This document shows, piece by piece, positions 1-6,873 of a stretch of DNA of 21,690 bases; the first letter of the stretch is position 1, and every line of letters begins with the position of its first letter. The stretch is from an uncultured Collinsella sp. Its GTDB lineage: Bacteria; Actinomycetota; Coriobacteriia; Coriobacteriales; Coriobacteriaceae. The stretch lies in NCBI GenBank assembly GCA_958424475.1, contig CATZTY010000001.1, positions 1 to 21,690 of the forward strand, given 5' to 3'. Made by a program: the position numbers and the translations under genes. The notes under the pieces were generated by a model. The model saw nothing but the letters and a program-made list of their open reading frames with translations, had not been told where the DNA came from and did not search any database.

Positions 1-657
1 CTTAAACAGATAGCCCACGCCGCGGACGGTGGTGATGTGCGCCGCGATCTGCGGACCCACCTTGGAGCGGATGCGTCGGATGTGCACGTCGACGGTACGC
101 GTGCCGCCGCAGTACTCAAAGCCCCACACGCGGTGCAGCAGCACTTCGCGGCTGTAGGCACGGTTGGGGTGCGTCGCCAAAAAGCTCAGCAGCGAGTACT
201 CCATCAGCGTCAGGTCGATGGGCTCATCATCGAGCGTCACCTGGTAGGTGGCCAAGTTGATCTCGAGGTTGTCGATGTTGAGCACATCGTCGGCGGTGAC
301 GGTCTCCTCCTCGCCCATCAGGCGCTGCGCGCGAGCCTTGAGCTCGTTGGGCGTCGCCGTGGGGCACACAAAGTCGGCATGTGCGTGGTTCGGCAGACGC
401 AGGGTGCCGAGCGCCTCGTCGTCGACAATCACCAACATGGGGACGCCGCCGCGATCGTCAAGCCACTTGGCAATCTGATCGATGCGGTCGCTGCGGATAC
501 CGTCGGAATCGAGGATCAGCAGGTCAAAGTCGTGCGCCGCAGTCGGCGAATCGGGGGTTGCCAAGCTCACCTCGACACCCAGGGTGGTCGTCAAGCTGCG
601 GGCAAACTCGTGGAAGCGCGTCGTGCGCGCCATGAACAGGGCACTCTTTTCGGACAT
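1..657 (-). CDS. OmpR/GlnR-type winged-helix regulator (3' end off window)
   Basis: Transcription regulator of the OmpR/PhoB family. 219 codons are visible; the stop lies beyond the left edge. Residues 125-219 form a typical winged helix with the recognition segment GGTRTVDVHIRRIR (184-197) and the ending VRGVGYLF. The N-terminal half is a degenerate receiver: an Asp is present at position 50 (LILDSDG), but the acidic pair normally found near residue 10 and the conserved Lys near residue 100 are absent (VCPTATP instead of a KP motif). This resembles the actinobacterial orphan regulator GlnR, which does not use a classical phosphorylation pocket. It starts 50 bp downstream of the glutamine synthetase gene on the same strand, with GGAGG six bases before the ATG, so co-transcription is likely. 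A nitrogen-control role is inferred from neighbour and family; an ordinary OmpR regulator is the alternative. Confidence 0.8.
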   Translation of the reverse strand, partial: MSEKSALFMARTTRFHEFARSLTTTLGVEVSLATPDSPTAAHDFDLLILDSDGIRSDRIDQIAKWLDDRGGVPMLVIVDDEALGTLRLPNHAHADFVCPTATPNELKARAQRLMGEEETVTADDVLNIDNLEINLATYQVTLDDEPIDLTLMEYSLLSFLATHPNRAYSREVLLHRVWGFEYCGGTRTVDVHIRRIRSKVGPQIAAHITTVRGVGYLFK

Positions 658-707
658 ATCGGCCTCCAAAGAAATGAGCTCAATCGTACTGGAACAAGCC
701 AGCGCGA

Positions 708-2045
708 TTAGGAGTTCGCCAGGTAGTGCTTGATCTCCCACTCGGTGATCGTAGACTCAAACTTATGCCACTCGTCGCGCTTCTTTTTGAGGAAGAAGCT
801 GTGGATGTGCTCGCCAAGGGCATCCTTCATAAACTGCGAGTCCTCAAACACGTCGAGCGCCTCTTTGAGCGAGCGCGGCAGCGGCGTGTAGCCGGCCTCG
901 ACCATCTGACGGTCGGTAAGCTTGAGCGTCTCAGCCGTTGCCTCGGGCGGGAGCTCCAGCTTGCGCTCGATGCCGTCCAGACCAGCCGCCAGCGTGACGG
1001 CGTTGACCAGGTACGGATTGGCCATGGGATCGGGACTGCGCAGCTCGATGCGCGTGGACAGCTGCTTGCCAGGCTTGTAGACCGGGATGCGGACCATGCT
1101 CGCGCGGTTGCGCAGGCCCCACGTGGCGTACTGTGGCACGGAGTCGCCACCCGTGGTGATGCGCTTGTACGAGTTGACCGTGGGGTTGGTGATGGCGCTA
1201 ATCTCGCGGGCATGCGCCAGGATGCCGGCCATGTAGTGCTTGGCGATATCGGAGAGGTGGTACTTCTCGTCGTCCTCGCCCCAAAAGACGTTGTTGCCGT
1301 CGTGGTCGAACAGCGACTGATGCAAAAACATGGCGCTGCCATCCTCGCCCGCCAACGGCTTGGGCATAAAGGAGGCGTGGCAACCGCTCTCGTAGGCCTG
1401 CTGCTTAATGATGAGTTTGGCCGTGGTGATGGCGTCGGACATGCTCAGGGCCTCGGCGTGGCGCAGGCTCATGCCGTGCTGCGAGCGGCCGGCGGCATGG
1501 AAGGTGTACTCCACGGGCACGGACATCTTCTCGAGCGTGAGGACCGTGTTGCGACGCAGGTCGCGGGCGGCATCGCTTACCGAAAGGTCAAAGTAGCCCA
1601 CGTTGTCGAGCGGCTCGGGGGTGTGCTCGTCGGGGAAGTAGTAATACTCCAGCTCGGCGCCCACGTTGAGCAGATAGCCAGCTTTCTCGGCCTTGCGGAA
1701 CATGCGGCGAAGGGCATCGCGCGGGTCGCCGGCAAACGGCTTGCGATCGGGGGTGCACACATCGCAGAACACGCGGGCGACGCCGTTATGGCTTGGGCGC
1801 CACGGCAAAATCTGGAAGGTCGAAGCATCGGGAAACGCCAGCATGTCGGCTTCCTCGGGCGTGGCAAAGCCCTCGATGGCCGAGCCGTCAAAGCCAATAC
1901 CCTCCTCAAAAGCGACCTCGAGGTCCTCGGGGCTAATGGCAAAGTTCTTGAGGCGGCCGAGAATGTCGACAAACCACAGACGCACAAAGCGGATGTCACG
2001 CTGCTCTACGGAGCGGAGTACGTAATCGATATTCTGCTGGTTCAT
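708..2045 (-). CDS. glnA: Glutamine synthetase type I homologue with altered active site
   Basis: Glutamine synthetase family protein of 445 aa, the usual length for type I, closest by eye to actinobacterial GlnA2-like enzymes. The N-terminal beta-grasp domain (about 15-100) is followed by the catalytic domain with NPTVNSYKR (287-295), the RNRASMVRIP region (312-321) and RIELRSPDP (332-340). Family members make glutamine, or gamma-glutamyl compounds, from glutamate, ATP and an amine. Several residues normally essential are changed. The metal-ligand pair E131/E133 (GAELEYYY) and E334 are kept. The usual HEVAPxQHE motif reads HAAGRSQHG (183-191), so two ligand glutamates are Ala and Gly. GSGMHxH reads GSAMFLH (236-242), losing a ligand His. 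The flap GYEAP reads GGDSVP (299-304). Activity may be altered or lost. RBS AAAGGGGAG lies ahead of the ATG. The symbol is by family only. Confidence 0.88.
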   Translation of the reverse strand: MNQQNIDYVLRSVEQRDIRFVRLWFVDILGRLKNFAISPEDLEVAFEEGIGFDGSAIEGFATPEEADMLAFPDASTFQILPWRPSHNGVARVFCDVCTPDRKPFAGDPRDALRRMFRKAEKAGYLLNVGAELEYYYFPDEHTPEPLDNVGYFDLSVSDAARDLRRNTVLTLEKMSVPVEYTFHAAGRSQHGMSLRHAEALSMSDAITTAKLIIKQQAYESGCHASFMPKPLAGEDGSAMFLHQSLFDHDGNNVFWGEDDEKYHLSDIAKHYMAGILAHAREISAITNPTVNSYKRITTGGDSVPQYATWGLRNRASMVRIPVYKPGKQLSTRIELRSPDPMANPYLVNAVTLAAGLDGIERKLELPPEATAETLKLTDRQMVEAGYTPLPRSLKEALDVFEDSQFMKDALGEHIHSFFLKKKRDEWHKFESTITEWEIKHYLANS

Positions 2046-2084
2046 GTCGCTCCCCTTTCTTTCGGGCGGGTTTCGACTGGTCTA

Positions 2085-2104
2085 TATCGCAGATACTATC
2101 GCAG
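2085..2104 (-). promoter_or_regulatory. Direct repeat upstream of glutamine synthetase gene
   Basis: The octamer TATCGCAG occurs twice, at 2085-2092 and 2097-2104, 12 bp apart, about 40-60 bp before the glutamine synthetase start codon. On the minus strand the copies read CTGCGATA and enclose a possible -10 element (TAGTAT, 2094-2099). A protein-binding site is plausible, but it does not match a known operator that I can name. Confidence 0.35.
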
Positions 2105-2179
2105 AAAAATGTTTCCGCAGGGTTAAAGCGTATCAAGCGCTCAAAAAACGTGCGCGAACAGGCAGTTGTGAACGAGCGG

Positions 2180-3202
2180 CTAGCGCGAGGTCGAAGCGCG
2201 GTGTTCGATGTGGCCGGGGACCTCGATACGCTTGGGGGCGAGCTTTGCGGCCTCGCCCACCGTGGTGGTGACGACGTCGATGCGCTCGGACAGGCGCTCG
2301 ACCACGCGCTCGGCAATGGTGAGGGTATCCTGCGCGGCCGTGGTGACGCCGCCAAAGAGCACATGGTTCCAAGGGTAGTCGTCAAACGTCGCGATCTTGA
2401 GCCCCGCCGGCAGCGAGGGACCAAGCTGCGCCAGCGCCTCGGTCAGACGCAGGAAAACCAGGCCGTTGACGGCAATGAGGCCGAGCTTTTTGCCTGCATA
2501 GCCGCGGATGGTCTCGTCCAAGCGACCAACGCCCGTGGCACCGCCATCGGCCAAGGTGACAACCTCGCCGGCAAGGCCGCGTCGCGACAGCTCGTCGGTA
2601 AAGGCCTCGGCGCGCTCGCGACGCACGGGGCTGTCGTCGCTCGCCTCGGTGAGCAGGCACAGGCGCTCGCTGCCCGCAGCAGCCAAGGCGTCTACCAAGC
2701 CAGCGACCAGCTCACGGTTGTTAGATGTCACCAGATCGACACCGCCGTCGGCAACATCGCGGTCGAGCAGCACAACAGGCAGACGTCCCGCTGCCGCGGC
2801 GATCGCCTCGTCATTGCCTCCGCAGGTGTTGACGACCAGACCGTCCACGCCAGCATCGATAAGTCTGGCGAGCGACTCGGCCTCCTTAGCGGGGTCGTTG
2901 CCGCTAATGGCCGTCATGAGCGAGCAGCCGCGCGCGGCGGCGCTGGCGGAAAGGCCCTCGAGCATGGCGCTCGAGAACGGGTTGGCGATGTCGGCCAGAA
3001 TCACGCCGATAAGGTTCGTACGCGAGGAGCGCAGATTGCGTGCGGCGGCACGCGGGCGATAGCCGGTACGCTCGATGACCTCGGCAATGCGGGCACGGGT
3101 CTCCTCGGTCATTTGCCCGGGGCGGTTGTTGAGATAGCGCGAGACCGTGGCCGGGCTCACGCCCGCCTCGGCGGCAATGTCCTTGATTCTCATCTGCGCC
3201 AT
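2180..3202 (-). CDS. LacI-family transcriptional regulator, probably of KDG catabolism
   Basis: A 340-aa repressor of the LacI/GalR family. The N-terminal helix-turn-helix reads MRIKDIAAEAGVSPATVSRYL (starting at residue 4), followed by a hinge helix and a periplasmic-binding-protein-like effector domain (from about IGVILADIANPF on). The ATG at 3202 is chosen because GGGGTG lies seven bases upstream and the HTH begins directly after it; an upstream in-frame ATG at 3250 would add an atypical 16-residue extension. The gene is divergent from kdgK-eda and separated by 234 bp that contain a palindromic tandem operator, so it most likely represses those genes and responds to KDG or a related sugar acid. 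The effector is inferred from context. Naming it KdgR would be reasonable but unproven. Confidence 0.9.
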   Translation of the reverse strand: MAQMRIKDIAAEAGVSPATVSRYLNNRPGQMTEETRARIAEVIERTGYRPRAAARNLRSSRTNLIGVILADIANPFSSAMLEGLSASAAARGCSLMTAISGNDPAKEAESLARLIDAGVDGLVVNTCGGNDEAIAAAAGRLPVVLLDRDVADGGVDLVTSNNRELVAGLVDALAAAGSERLCLLTEASDDSPVRRERAEAFTDELSRRGLAGEVVTLADGGATGVGRLDETIRGYAGKKLGLIAVNGLVFLRLTEALAQLGPSLPAGLKIATFDDYPWNHVLFGGVTTAAQDTLTIAERVVERLSERIDVVTTTVGEAAKLAPKRIEVPGHIEHRASTSR

Positions 3203-3264
3203 AGCGCACCCCGTTTCCCAATTGTCGGCGGTCTGAGCCATTTTAGGCATTTTTTAAAAATCTC

Positions 3265-3293
3265 GGTTGCAAAACGCTGTAGGTGAGTATACT
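3265..3293 (+). promoter_or_regulatory. Candidate promoter of kdgK-eda
   Basis: TATACT at 3288-3293, preceded by a TGAG extension, forms a good -10 box. GGTTGC at 3265-3270 lies 17 bp upstream, and a TTGCAA variant at 3267-3272 is possible with a 15-bp spacer. Transcription would start near 3300, just before the operator repeats. Confidence 0.55.
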
Positions 3294-3303
3294 ACAACTC
3301 GAA

Positions 3304-3331
3304 ACGAAACCGATTTCGTAAACCGATTTCG
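3304..3331 (+). promoter_or_regulatory. Tandem LacI-type operator in kdgK leader
   Basis: The palindrome ACGAAACCGATTTCGT spans 3304-3319 (arms ACGAAA/TTTCGT). Its core AAACCGATTTCG is repeated exactly at 3307-3318 and 3320-3331. The sites sit directly after the predicted transcription start, where a LacI-family repressor would block initiation. Binding by the divergent regulator is inferred. Confidence 0.65.
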
Positions 3332-3372
3332 GAAAGCGTTGGCACGCAGGTGCAAAGATGTACCCTACCGTC

Positions 3373-3390
3373 TTGGCACCTCCGTGCCAA
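3373..3390 (+). other. Leader hairpin upstream of kdgK
   Basis: A perfect 7-bp stem TTGGCAC/GTGCCAA with a CTCC loop lies in the predicted 5' leader, 46 bases before the kdgK start. A second TTGGCAC at 3339-3345 could pair with the same 3' arm, giving a mutually exclusive longer-range structure. There is no T-run, so it is not a plain terminator. Confidence 0.5.
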
Positions 3391-3436
3391 CGCCATATCA
3401 AAGGTGTACGCACGAGCAAGAAGGAGCTGCGCGACC

Positions 3437-4471
3437 ATGGGTAAAACGGTTCTTACCTTCGGCGAGATCATGATGAGGCTCTCGCCCAAAGACCATCTGC
3501 GCATTGAGCAGGCGACAGAGTTTGATGTCCGCTACGGCGGCGCCGAGGCAAACACCGCGCTTTCCCTGGCTTACCAAGGCGACAAGGCCGCTTACGTCTC
3601 CGTTGTCCCGGCCAACCGTCTGGGCGAGTGCGCGCTGCGTTCGCTTAAGGCTTACGACGTCGACACCACGCGCGTCGTGCGTCAGGGCGACCGCCTTGGC
3701 TCCTATGTCTTTGAGGTCGGTGCCTCGCAGCGCGGCAATGGTTGCGTCTACGACCGCAAGTACTCTGCCATCAACATGGCCAAGCGCGACGTCTTTGACT
3801 GGGACGAGATCCTCAAGGGCATCGATGTCTTCTATTTCTCCGGCGTGACGCCCGCTGTCTCCGACGAGATGGCCGCTGCGTGCAAGGATGCCCTCACCGC
3901 TTGCCGCGCCAAGGGCATCACCACCGTGTGCGACGTCAACTATCGCGGCAAGATGTGGTCGCCCGAAAAGTCGCAGGCCACCATGAAGGAGCTCCTGCCG
4001 CTCGTCGACATCTGCATCGCCAACGACGAGGACGCACCCGCCGGCCTCGGCATGACCTGCGTCTCCGGCTCCCTTGCCCACGGCATCGAGGAGCGCGACA
4101 CCTACGTCGAGATGGCCCGTCAGATTTGCGCCAAATACGGCTGCAAGAAGGTCGCCTCGGTCGTTCGCAACATCTCCTGCGTCGAGCGCTCCATCTGGAT
4201 GGGCATGCTCTATGACGCCGAGAGCGGCGAGCACTGGTTCTCCCCTGCTCACGACGTTCACGTGCTCGAGGGCGTTGCCGCCGGCGACGCTTTCAACGCC
4301 GGTTTGGTCCATGCCCTCATCAACGACTTTGGCCCGCAGGACGCCGTCAACTACGCGATTGCAGCCTCGATCCTCAAGCTCACCATCAAGGGCGATTCCA
4401 ACTTGGTGACCGTAGGCGAGATCGCAGCCGTGGCATCCGCCGCCGACGGTGGCACCCGCGTCGCGCGCTAG
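3437..4471 (+). CDS. kdgK: 2-dehydro-3-deoxygluconokinase (PfkB family)
   Basis: A cytoplasmic sugar-acid kinase of 344 aa that phosphorylates 2-keto-3-deoxygluconate (KDG) with ATP to KDPG. The PfkB fold is shown by the substrate-binding YGGAEANTA (33-41), YDRK (105-108) and DVNYRGKMW (166-174), and by the C-terminal GVAAGDAFNAG motif (279-289) carrying the catalytic Asp284. The family's usual GAGD has Ala at the first position (AAGD). The ATG at 3437 is preceded by AAGGAG about ten bases upstream. It lies 253 bp upstream of eda, the next enzyme of the route, and is divergent from the LacI-type regulator. The substrate assignment rests on these sugar-acid kinase motifs and on the eda neighbour; a kinase for a related aldonate derivative is less likely. 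Confidence 0.9.
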   Translation: MGKTVLTFGEIMMRLSPKDHLRIEQATEFDVRYGGAEANTALSLAYQGDKAAYVSVVPANRLGECALRSLKAYDVDTTRVVRQGDRLGSYVFEVGASQRGNGCVYDRKYSAINMAKRDVFDWDEILKGIDVFYFSGVTPAVSDEMAAACKDALTACRAKGITTVCDVNYRGKMWSPEKSQATMKELLPLVDICIANDEDAPAGLGMTCVSGSLAHGIEERDTYVEMARQICAKYGCKKVASVVRNISCVERSIWMGMLYDAESGEHWFSPAHDVHVLEGVAAGDAFNAGLVHALINDFGPQDAVNYAIAASILKLTIKGDSNLVTVGEIAAVASAADGGTRVAR

Positions 4472-4485
4472 TCCGTCTCCATTCC

Positions 4486-4663
4486 GCGGGCCGCAGCTTT
4501 CCAATCCCATACCCCTGCGGCCCGCTCCCCGATTCCTCCGGCCGGGCAAAACCACCAGTCCCATTCCGGTTTTGTCTGGCATTCCCTACACGACTGGTCG
4601 AGCAGCCGGTTTTGGAATTGCTTGAACCCCAAGCAGTGCCTCCGATAACCAATCCAAAATCGG
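4486..4663 (+). other. Structured kdgK-eda spacer RNA
   Basis: The 253-bp spacer carries three strong structures. First, a perfect 11-bp hairpin (4486-4496 with 4515-4525, arms GCGGGCCGCAG/CTGCGGCCCGC) without a T-run. Second, CAAAACC (4547-4553) pairs with GGTTTTG (4568-4574), while ACCAGTC in that loop (4554-4560) can pair with GACTGGT (4592-4598): the layout of an H-type pseudoknot. Third, an 11-bp stem (4606-4616 with 4653-4663, one G-U) encloses a 6-bp TGCTTG/CAAGCA hairpin (4619-4635). No ORF of note lies here. It could be a cis-regulatory RNA, an mRNA-processing signal or a small RNA; the function is unknown. Confidence 0.5.
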
Positions 4664-4724
4664 CTCCTGACCAGCATATTTGGCAATCACGCGCCTATGC
4701 GCGCCATACATCGAAAGGAACATT

Positions 4725-5366
4725 ATGTTCGATCAGTTCTACACCACGCTTGAGTCCCTGGGTATCGTGCCGGTCGTCGTGCTCGACAAGGTCGAGGACG
4801 CTGCTCCGCTCGCCCACGCCCTTATGGCAGCTGGCATGAAGTCCGCCGAGGTCACCTTCCGCACCGCCTGCGCCGCCGAGTGCATCGCCGCTATGGCCGA
4901 GGCCGAGCCCGAGATGTGCGTTGGCGCCGGCACCGTCCTGACCGTCGAGCAGGTTGAGCAGGCCCGCGCAGCCGGTGCCAAGTTCATCGTCTCCCCGGGT
5001 TACAACGAGGACGTCGTGAAGCACTGCATCGACATCGACCTGCCTGTCCTTCCCGGCACCGTGACCCCCTCCGAGGTCACCGCAGCCGAGAACCTGGGCC
5101 TCAAGGTCACCAAGTTCTTCCCCGCGTCCCAGTATGGCGGCCTGAACACCATCAAGGCCCTCGCAGCTCCGTTTGTCGGTCACCGCTTTATGCCCACTGG
5201 CGGCGTGAGCACCGCCAACGTCGAGGAGTACCTGAGCTCCTCCGCCATCATCGCCTGCGGTGGCACCTGGATGGTCAAGCCGGCCCTGTTTGCCGACGGC
5301 GACTTCTCCAAGGTCGAGCAGATCGCCCGCGAGGCCATGGACGTCGTCAAGAAGGTCCGCGGCTAG
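4725..5366 (+). CDS. eda: KDPG/KHG aldolase
   Basis: 2-keto-3-deoxy-6-phosphogluconate aldolase of 213 aa, the normal size for the class I trimeric enzyme. It cleaves KDPG to pyruvate and glyceraldehyde 3-phosphate. The Schiff-base Lys is K130 in VTKFFPAS, the catalytic Glu is E42 in AEVTFRT (41-47), and GAGTVL (68-73) and the phosphate-binding PTGGVS (157-162) are present. The ATG at 4725 is preceded by GAAAGGAAC. A strong intrinsic terminator follows 18 bases after the stop. With kdgK upstream it forms the lower part of the uronate or semiphosphorylative Entner-Doudoroff route. Confidence 0.95.
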   Translation: MFDQFYTTLESLGIVPVVVLDKVEDAAPLAHALMAAGMKSAEVTFRTACAAECIAAMAEAEPEMCVGAGTVLTVEQVEQARAAGAKFIVSPGYNEDVVKHCIDIDLPVLPGTVTPSEVTAAENLGLKVTKFFPASQYGGLNTIKALAAPFVGHRFMPTGGVSTANVEEYLSSSAIIACGGTWMVKPALFADGDFSKVEQIAREAMDVVKKVRG

Positions 5367-5383
5367 GTTTAGCTCTCTATCGT

Positions 5384-5421
5384 GAAAGGGGGCGTGCCCT
5401 AGACCTCGCCCCCTTTCTTTT
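5384..5421 (+). terminator. Intrinsic terminator of kdgK-eda
   Basis: A perfect 11-bp stem GAAAGGGGGCG/CGCCCCCTTTC (5384-5394 with 5407-5417) with a 12-base loop, followed by TTTT, 18 bases after the eda stop codon. Confidence 0.9.
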
Positions 5422-5522
5422 AAAGCGGCTCGGAAGCGCGCCGTTTCCGTCACGAACAAGAACCAAAACCGTCTTGTATGCTGATAGAACGTGACGGAAG
5501 CGACACGCCCCCGAGCCGCTTT
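5422..5522. repeat. 101-bp long inverted repeat
   Basis: Arms of 33 bases (5422-5454 and 5490-5522) enclose a 35-base centre. The outer 12 bp (AAAGCGGCTCGG) and the inner 10 bp (TTCCGTCACG) match perfectly. The 11 bases between them differ by transitions only, five in all, so most can still pair. It sits directly behind the eda terminator. Either a small non-autonomous mobile element or a long RNA hairpin is possible; no gene is seen inside. Confidence 0.6.
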
Positions 5523-5584
5523 GCCTACTCGGCTGGCAACCGCGCCCAGTTGAGCCACATCGACAAAAACCGAGCCATCAAAAC

Positions 5585-5656
5585 AGCTGCGGCGTCACCT
5601 GGAGGAATGGACCCTTGTTTCCGGTCTTTTCCTCCAAGCGGCGCCGTAGCTTTTTT
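5585..5656 (+). terminator. Long terminator-like hairpin without an upstream gene
   Basis: AGCTGCGGCG (5585-5594) pairs with CGCCGTAGCT (5642-5651, one G-U), with inner stems GGAGGAA/TTCCTCC and GACC/GGTC, and six T (5651-5656) follow. The nearest plus-strand gene, eda, already has its own terminator. Either a short RNA is made between about 5430 and 5650, or the hairpin serves the minus-strand GntR gene, where the flank reads GTTTTG. Confidence 0.6.
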
Positions 5657-5679
5657 GTGTCCCGGTTACGCCCCAACGC

Positions 5680-5746
5680 AGTTGCGGTGAAATACGGACT
5701 GTTTGCGCCACCTAGGCCGCAAAACAGTCCCTATTTCACCGCAACT
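5680..5746. repeat. 67-bp palindromic repeat, copy 1
   Basis: Arms AGTTGCGGTGAAATA (5680-5694) and TATTTCACCGCAACT (5732-5746) are perfect. After one C/C mismatch they continue as GGACTGTTT/AAACAGTCC. A second copy of identical length and matching arms lies at 19882-19948. Both are in intergenic DNA close to gene 3' ends (here 14 bp from the GntR stop), as is usual for REP-type elements; they may also act as transcription ends. Confidence 0.75.
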
Positions 5747-5760
5747 TATATGGGGATTGA

Positions 5761-6453
5761 TTAGATGAACGAGTCTTTGGACAGCTCAAAATAGTCGGGA
5801 TGCAAGGCGATAACCGGGCCCTGCTCCTCGGGCATCAGGTGCAAGTGCGTCTCTGCCAGATAGCTCGCCGTGTCGGTATCGCCCCTCTTAATGGCCTTGA
5901 GAATCCGGCGATGTTGCCGACGAATCGGCTCCCAATCCAGATCCTGCGACACCATACGCAACCAGTTGTATCGCTCAAAATGCGTGTTGATGCTCTTCAT
6001 CCAATCCCACAACATGTGACGACCGGCAATTTCAAAACATGTCTCATGGAACAGGTTATCCAGATCAAAGAAGCGACGCGTTTCGCTATGGTCGAGCGAC
6101 TCGGACTCGGCAAGAATCTGCTCAAGCCGCTGCTTTTGCTCGGGCGTGGCGGCCGAACAGCATTTAATAAGCACGCTTCTCTCGAGTTTCTCGCGCAAGA
6201 AACAGGCGTTCTCGGCGCGCTCCATGCTGATTTTTGAGACATAGGTGCCGCTTTTGGGACGCGTTTCCACCAGCTCCTGCTCACGCAGGCGCACAAAGGA
6301 TTCGCGAATGGGCGTGCGCCCGATTCCCGTCTCCTTTTCCAGACCAATCGCCGAAAGGCGCGTGCCGGGCTTGAGCTCGGCATAGATGATCTTAGAGCGC
6401 AATGCGTTGTATGCCTGGTCTTGCAGGCTCTGATAATGCTGGTGTTGTTCCAT
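5761..6453 (-). CDS. GntR-family regulator (FadR/FCD subfamily)
   Basis: A 230-aa transcription regulator. The N-terminal winged helix (about 10-75) contains GIGRTPIRESFVRLREQELV (43-62), typical of GntR proteins. The C-terminal all-helical FCD domain keeps the metal-site residues D132 and H136 (DNLFH), H181 (RQHRRIL) and H203 (ETHLH), which in this subfamily bind a metal ion contacted by a carboxylate effector. GAGGG lies just before the ATG. Both sides are gene-free DNA with inverted repeats, so the target is not evident. Sugar-acid control is a reasonable guess because FCD regulators often sense hexuronates or gluconate and uronate genes are close by, but nothing in the sequence proves it. 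Confidence 0.92.
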   Translation of the reverse strand: MEQHQHYQSLQDQAYNALRSKIIYAELKPGTRLSAIGLEKETGIGRTPIRESFVRLREQELVETRPKSGTYVSKISMERAENACFLREKLERSVLIKCCSAATPEQKQRLEQILAESESLDHSETRRFFDLDNLFHETCFEIAGRHMLWDWMKSINTHFERYNWLRMVSQDLDWEPIRRQHRRILKAIKRGDTDTASYLAETHLHLMPEEQGPVIALHPDYFELSKDSFI

Positions 6454-6516
6454 AAAGCCCTCGGATGAAGCTCACGGTTTGTCGAATATCACCACGTAAT
6501 ACTATCGCATCGACAC

Positions 6517-6557
6517 GCCCCAGCTCCCAATCAGTCTTTTTGGGACGGGGCTTTTTT
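6517..6557 (+). terminator. Terminator-like hairpin upstream of the GntR gene
   Basis: GCCCC-AGC-TCCCA (6517-6529) pairs with TGGGA-C-GGGGC (6541-6551), followed by six T on the plus strand. No plus-strand gene ends here. On the minus strand it lies in the upstream region of the GntR gene. It may end antisense or orphan transcription. Confidence 0.5.
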
Positions 6558-6585
6558 GGCTACCCTGAGCCGCAGGTCGGCCCCT

Positions 6586-6747
6586 TGCCACGAATAGGGC
6601 CCATCTACTACGTTAACACGGATAGGCTCGGCCATACCGAAAACCGTGAAAACAAAACCGCAGGTAGACAGCTTGTCGATTTTCAAAATAGCCGGCTATG
6701 GTTGACCTCTGCGGCTTAAACGTAGTAGATAGGCCCTATTCGTGGCA
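6586..6747. mobile_element. 162-bp element with ~31-bp terminal inverted repeats (MITE-like)
   Basis: The left arm 6586-6616 begins TGCCACGAATAGGGCC. The right arm 6716-6747 is its reverse complement with one transition and one extra base. The 99-bp core contains a further CCGCAG/CTGCGG pairing (6659-6664 with about 6708-6714) and the perfect palindrome ATAGCCGGCTAT. No open reading frame of note and no clear target-site duplication. A non-autonomous transposable element is the likeliest reading; a very long structured RNA is the alternative. Confidence 0.6.
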
Positions 6748-6873
6748 CAGCACTACTCCATCCCAAATTGGCACCCCGAGCCCTCGTGAGTTGTCAACAA
6801 GCTGTTCGCCCAGCGCTTTATCCGCGCGGCATTTGGAAAATAGCACCACCGCAAAACCCGCGAGTAGCGCTTA

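Noticed and set aside
726..2126. A 466-codon plus-strand frame opposite the glutamine synthetase gene
   Set aside because: The minus-strand frame has clear family motifs; the plus-strand translation has none.
5478..5690. A 70-codon plus-strand ORF behind eda
   Set aside because: It runs through an inverted-repeat arm, a terminator hairpin and into the 67-bp palindrome, has no RBS and no domain.
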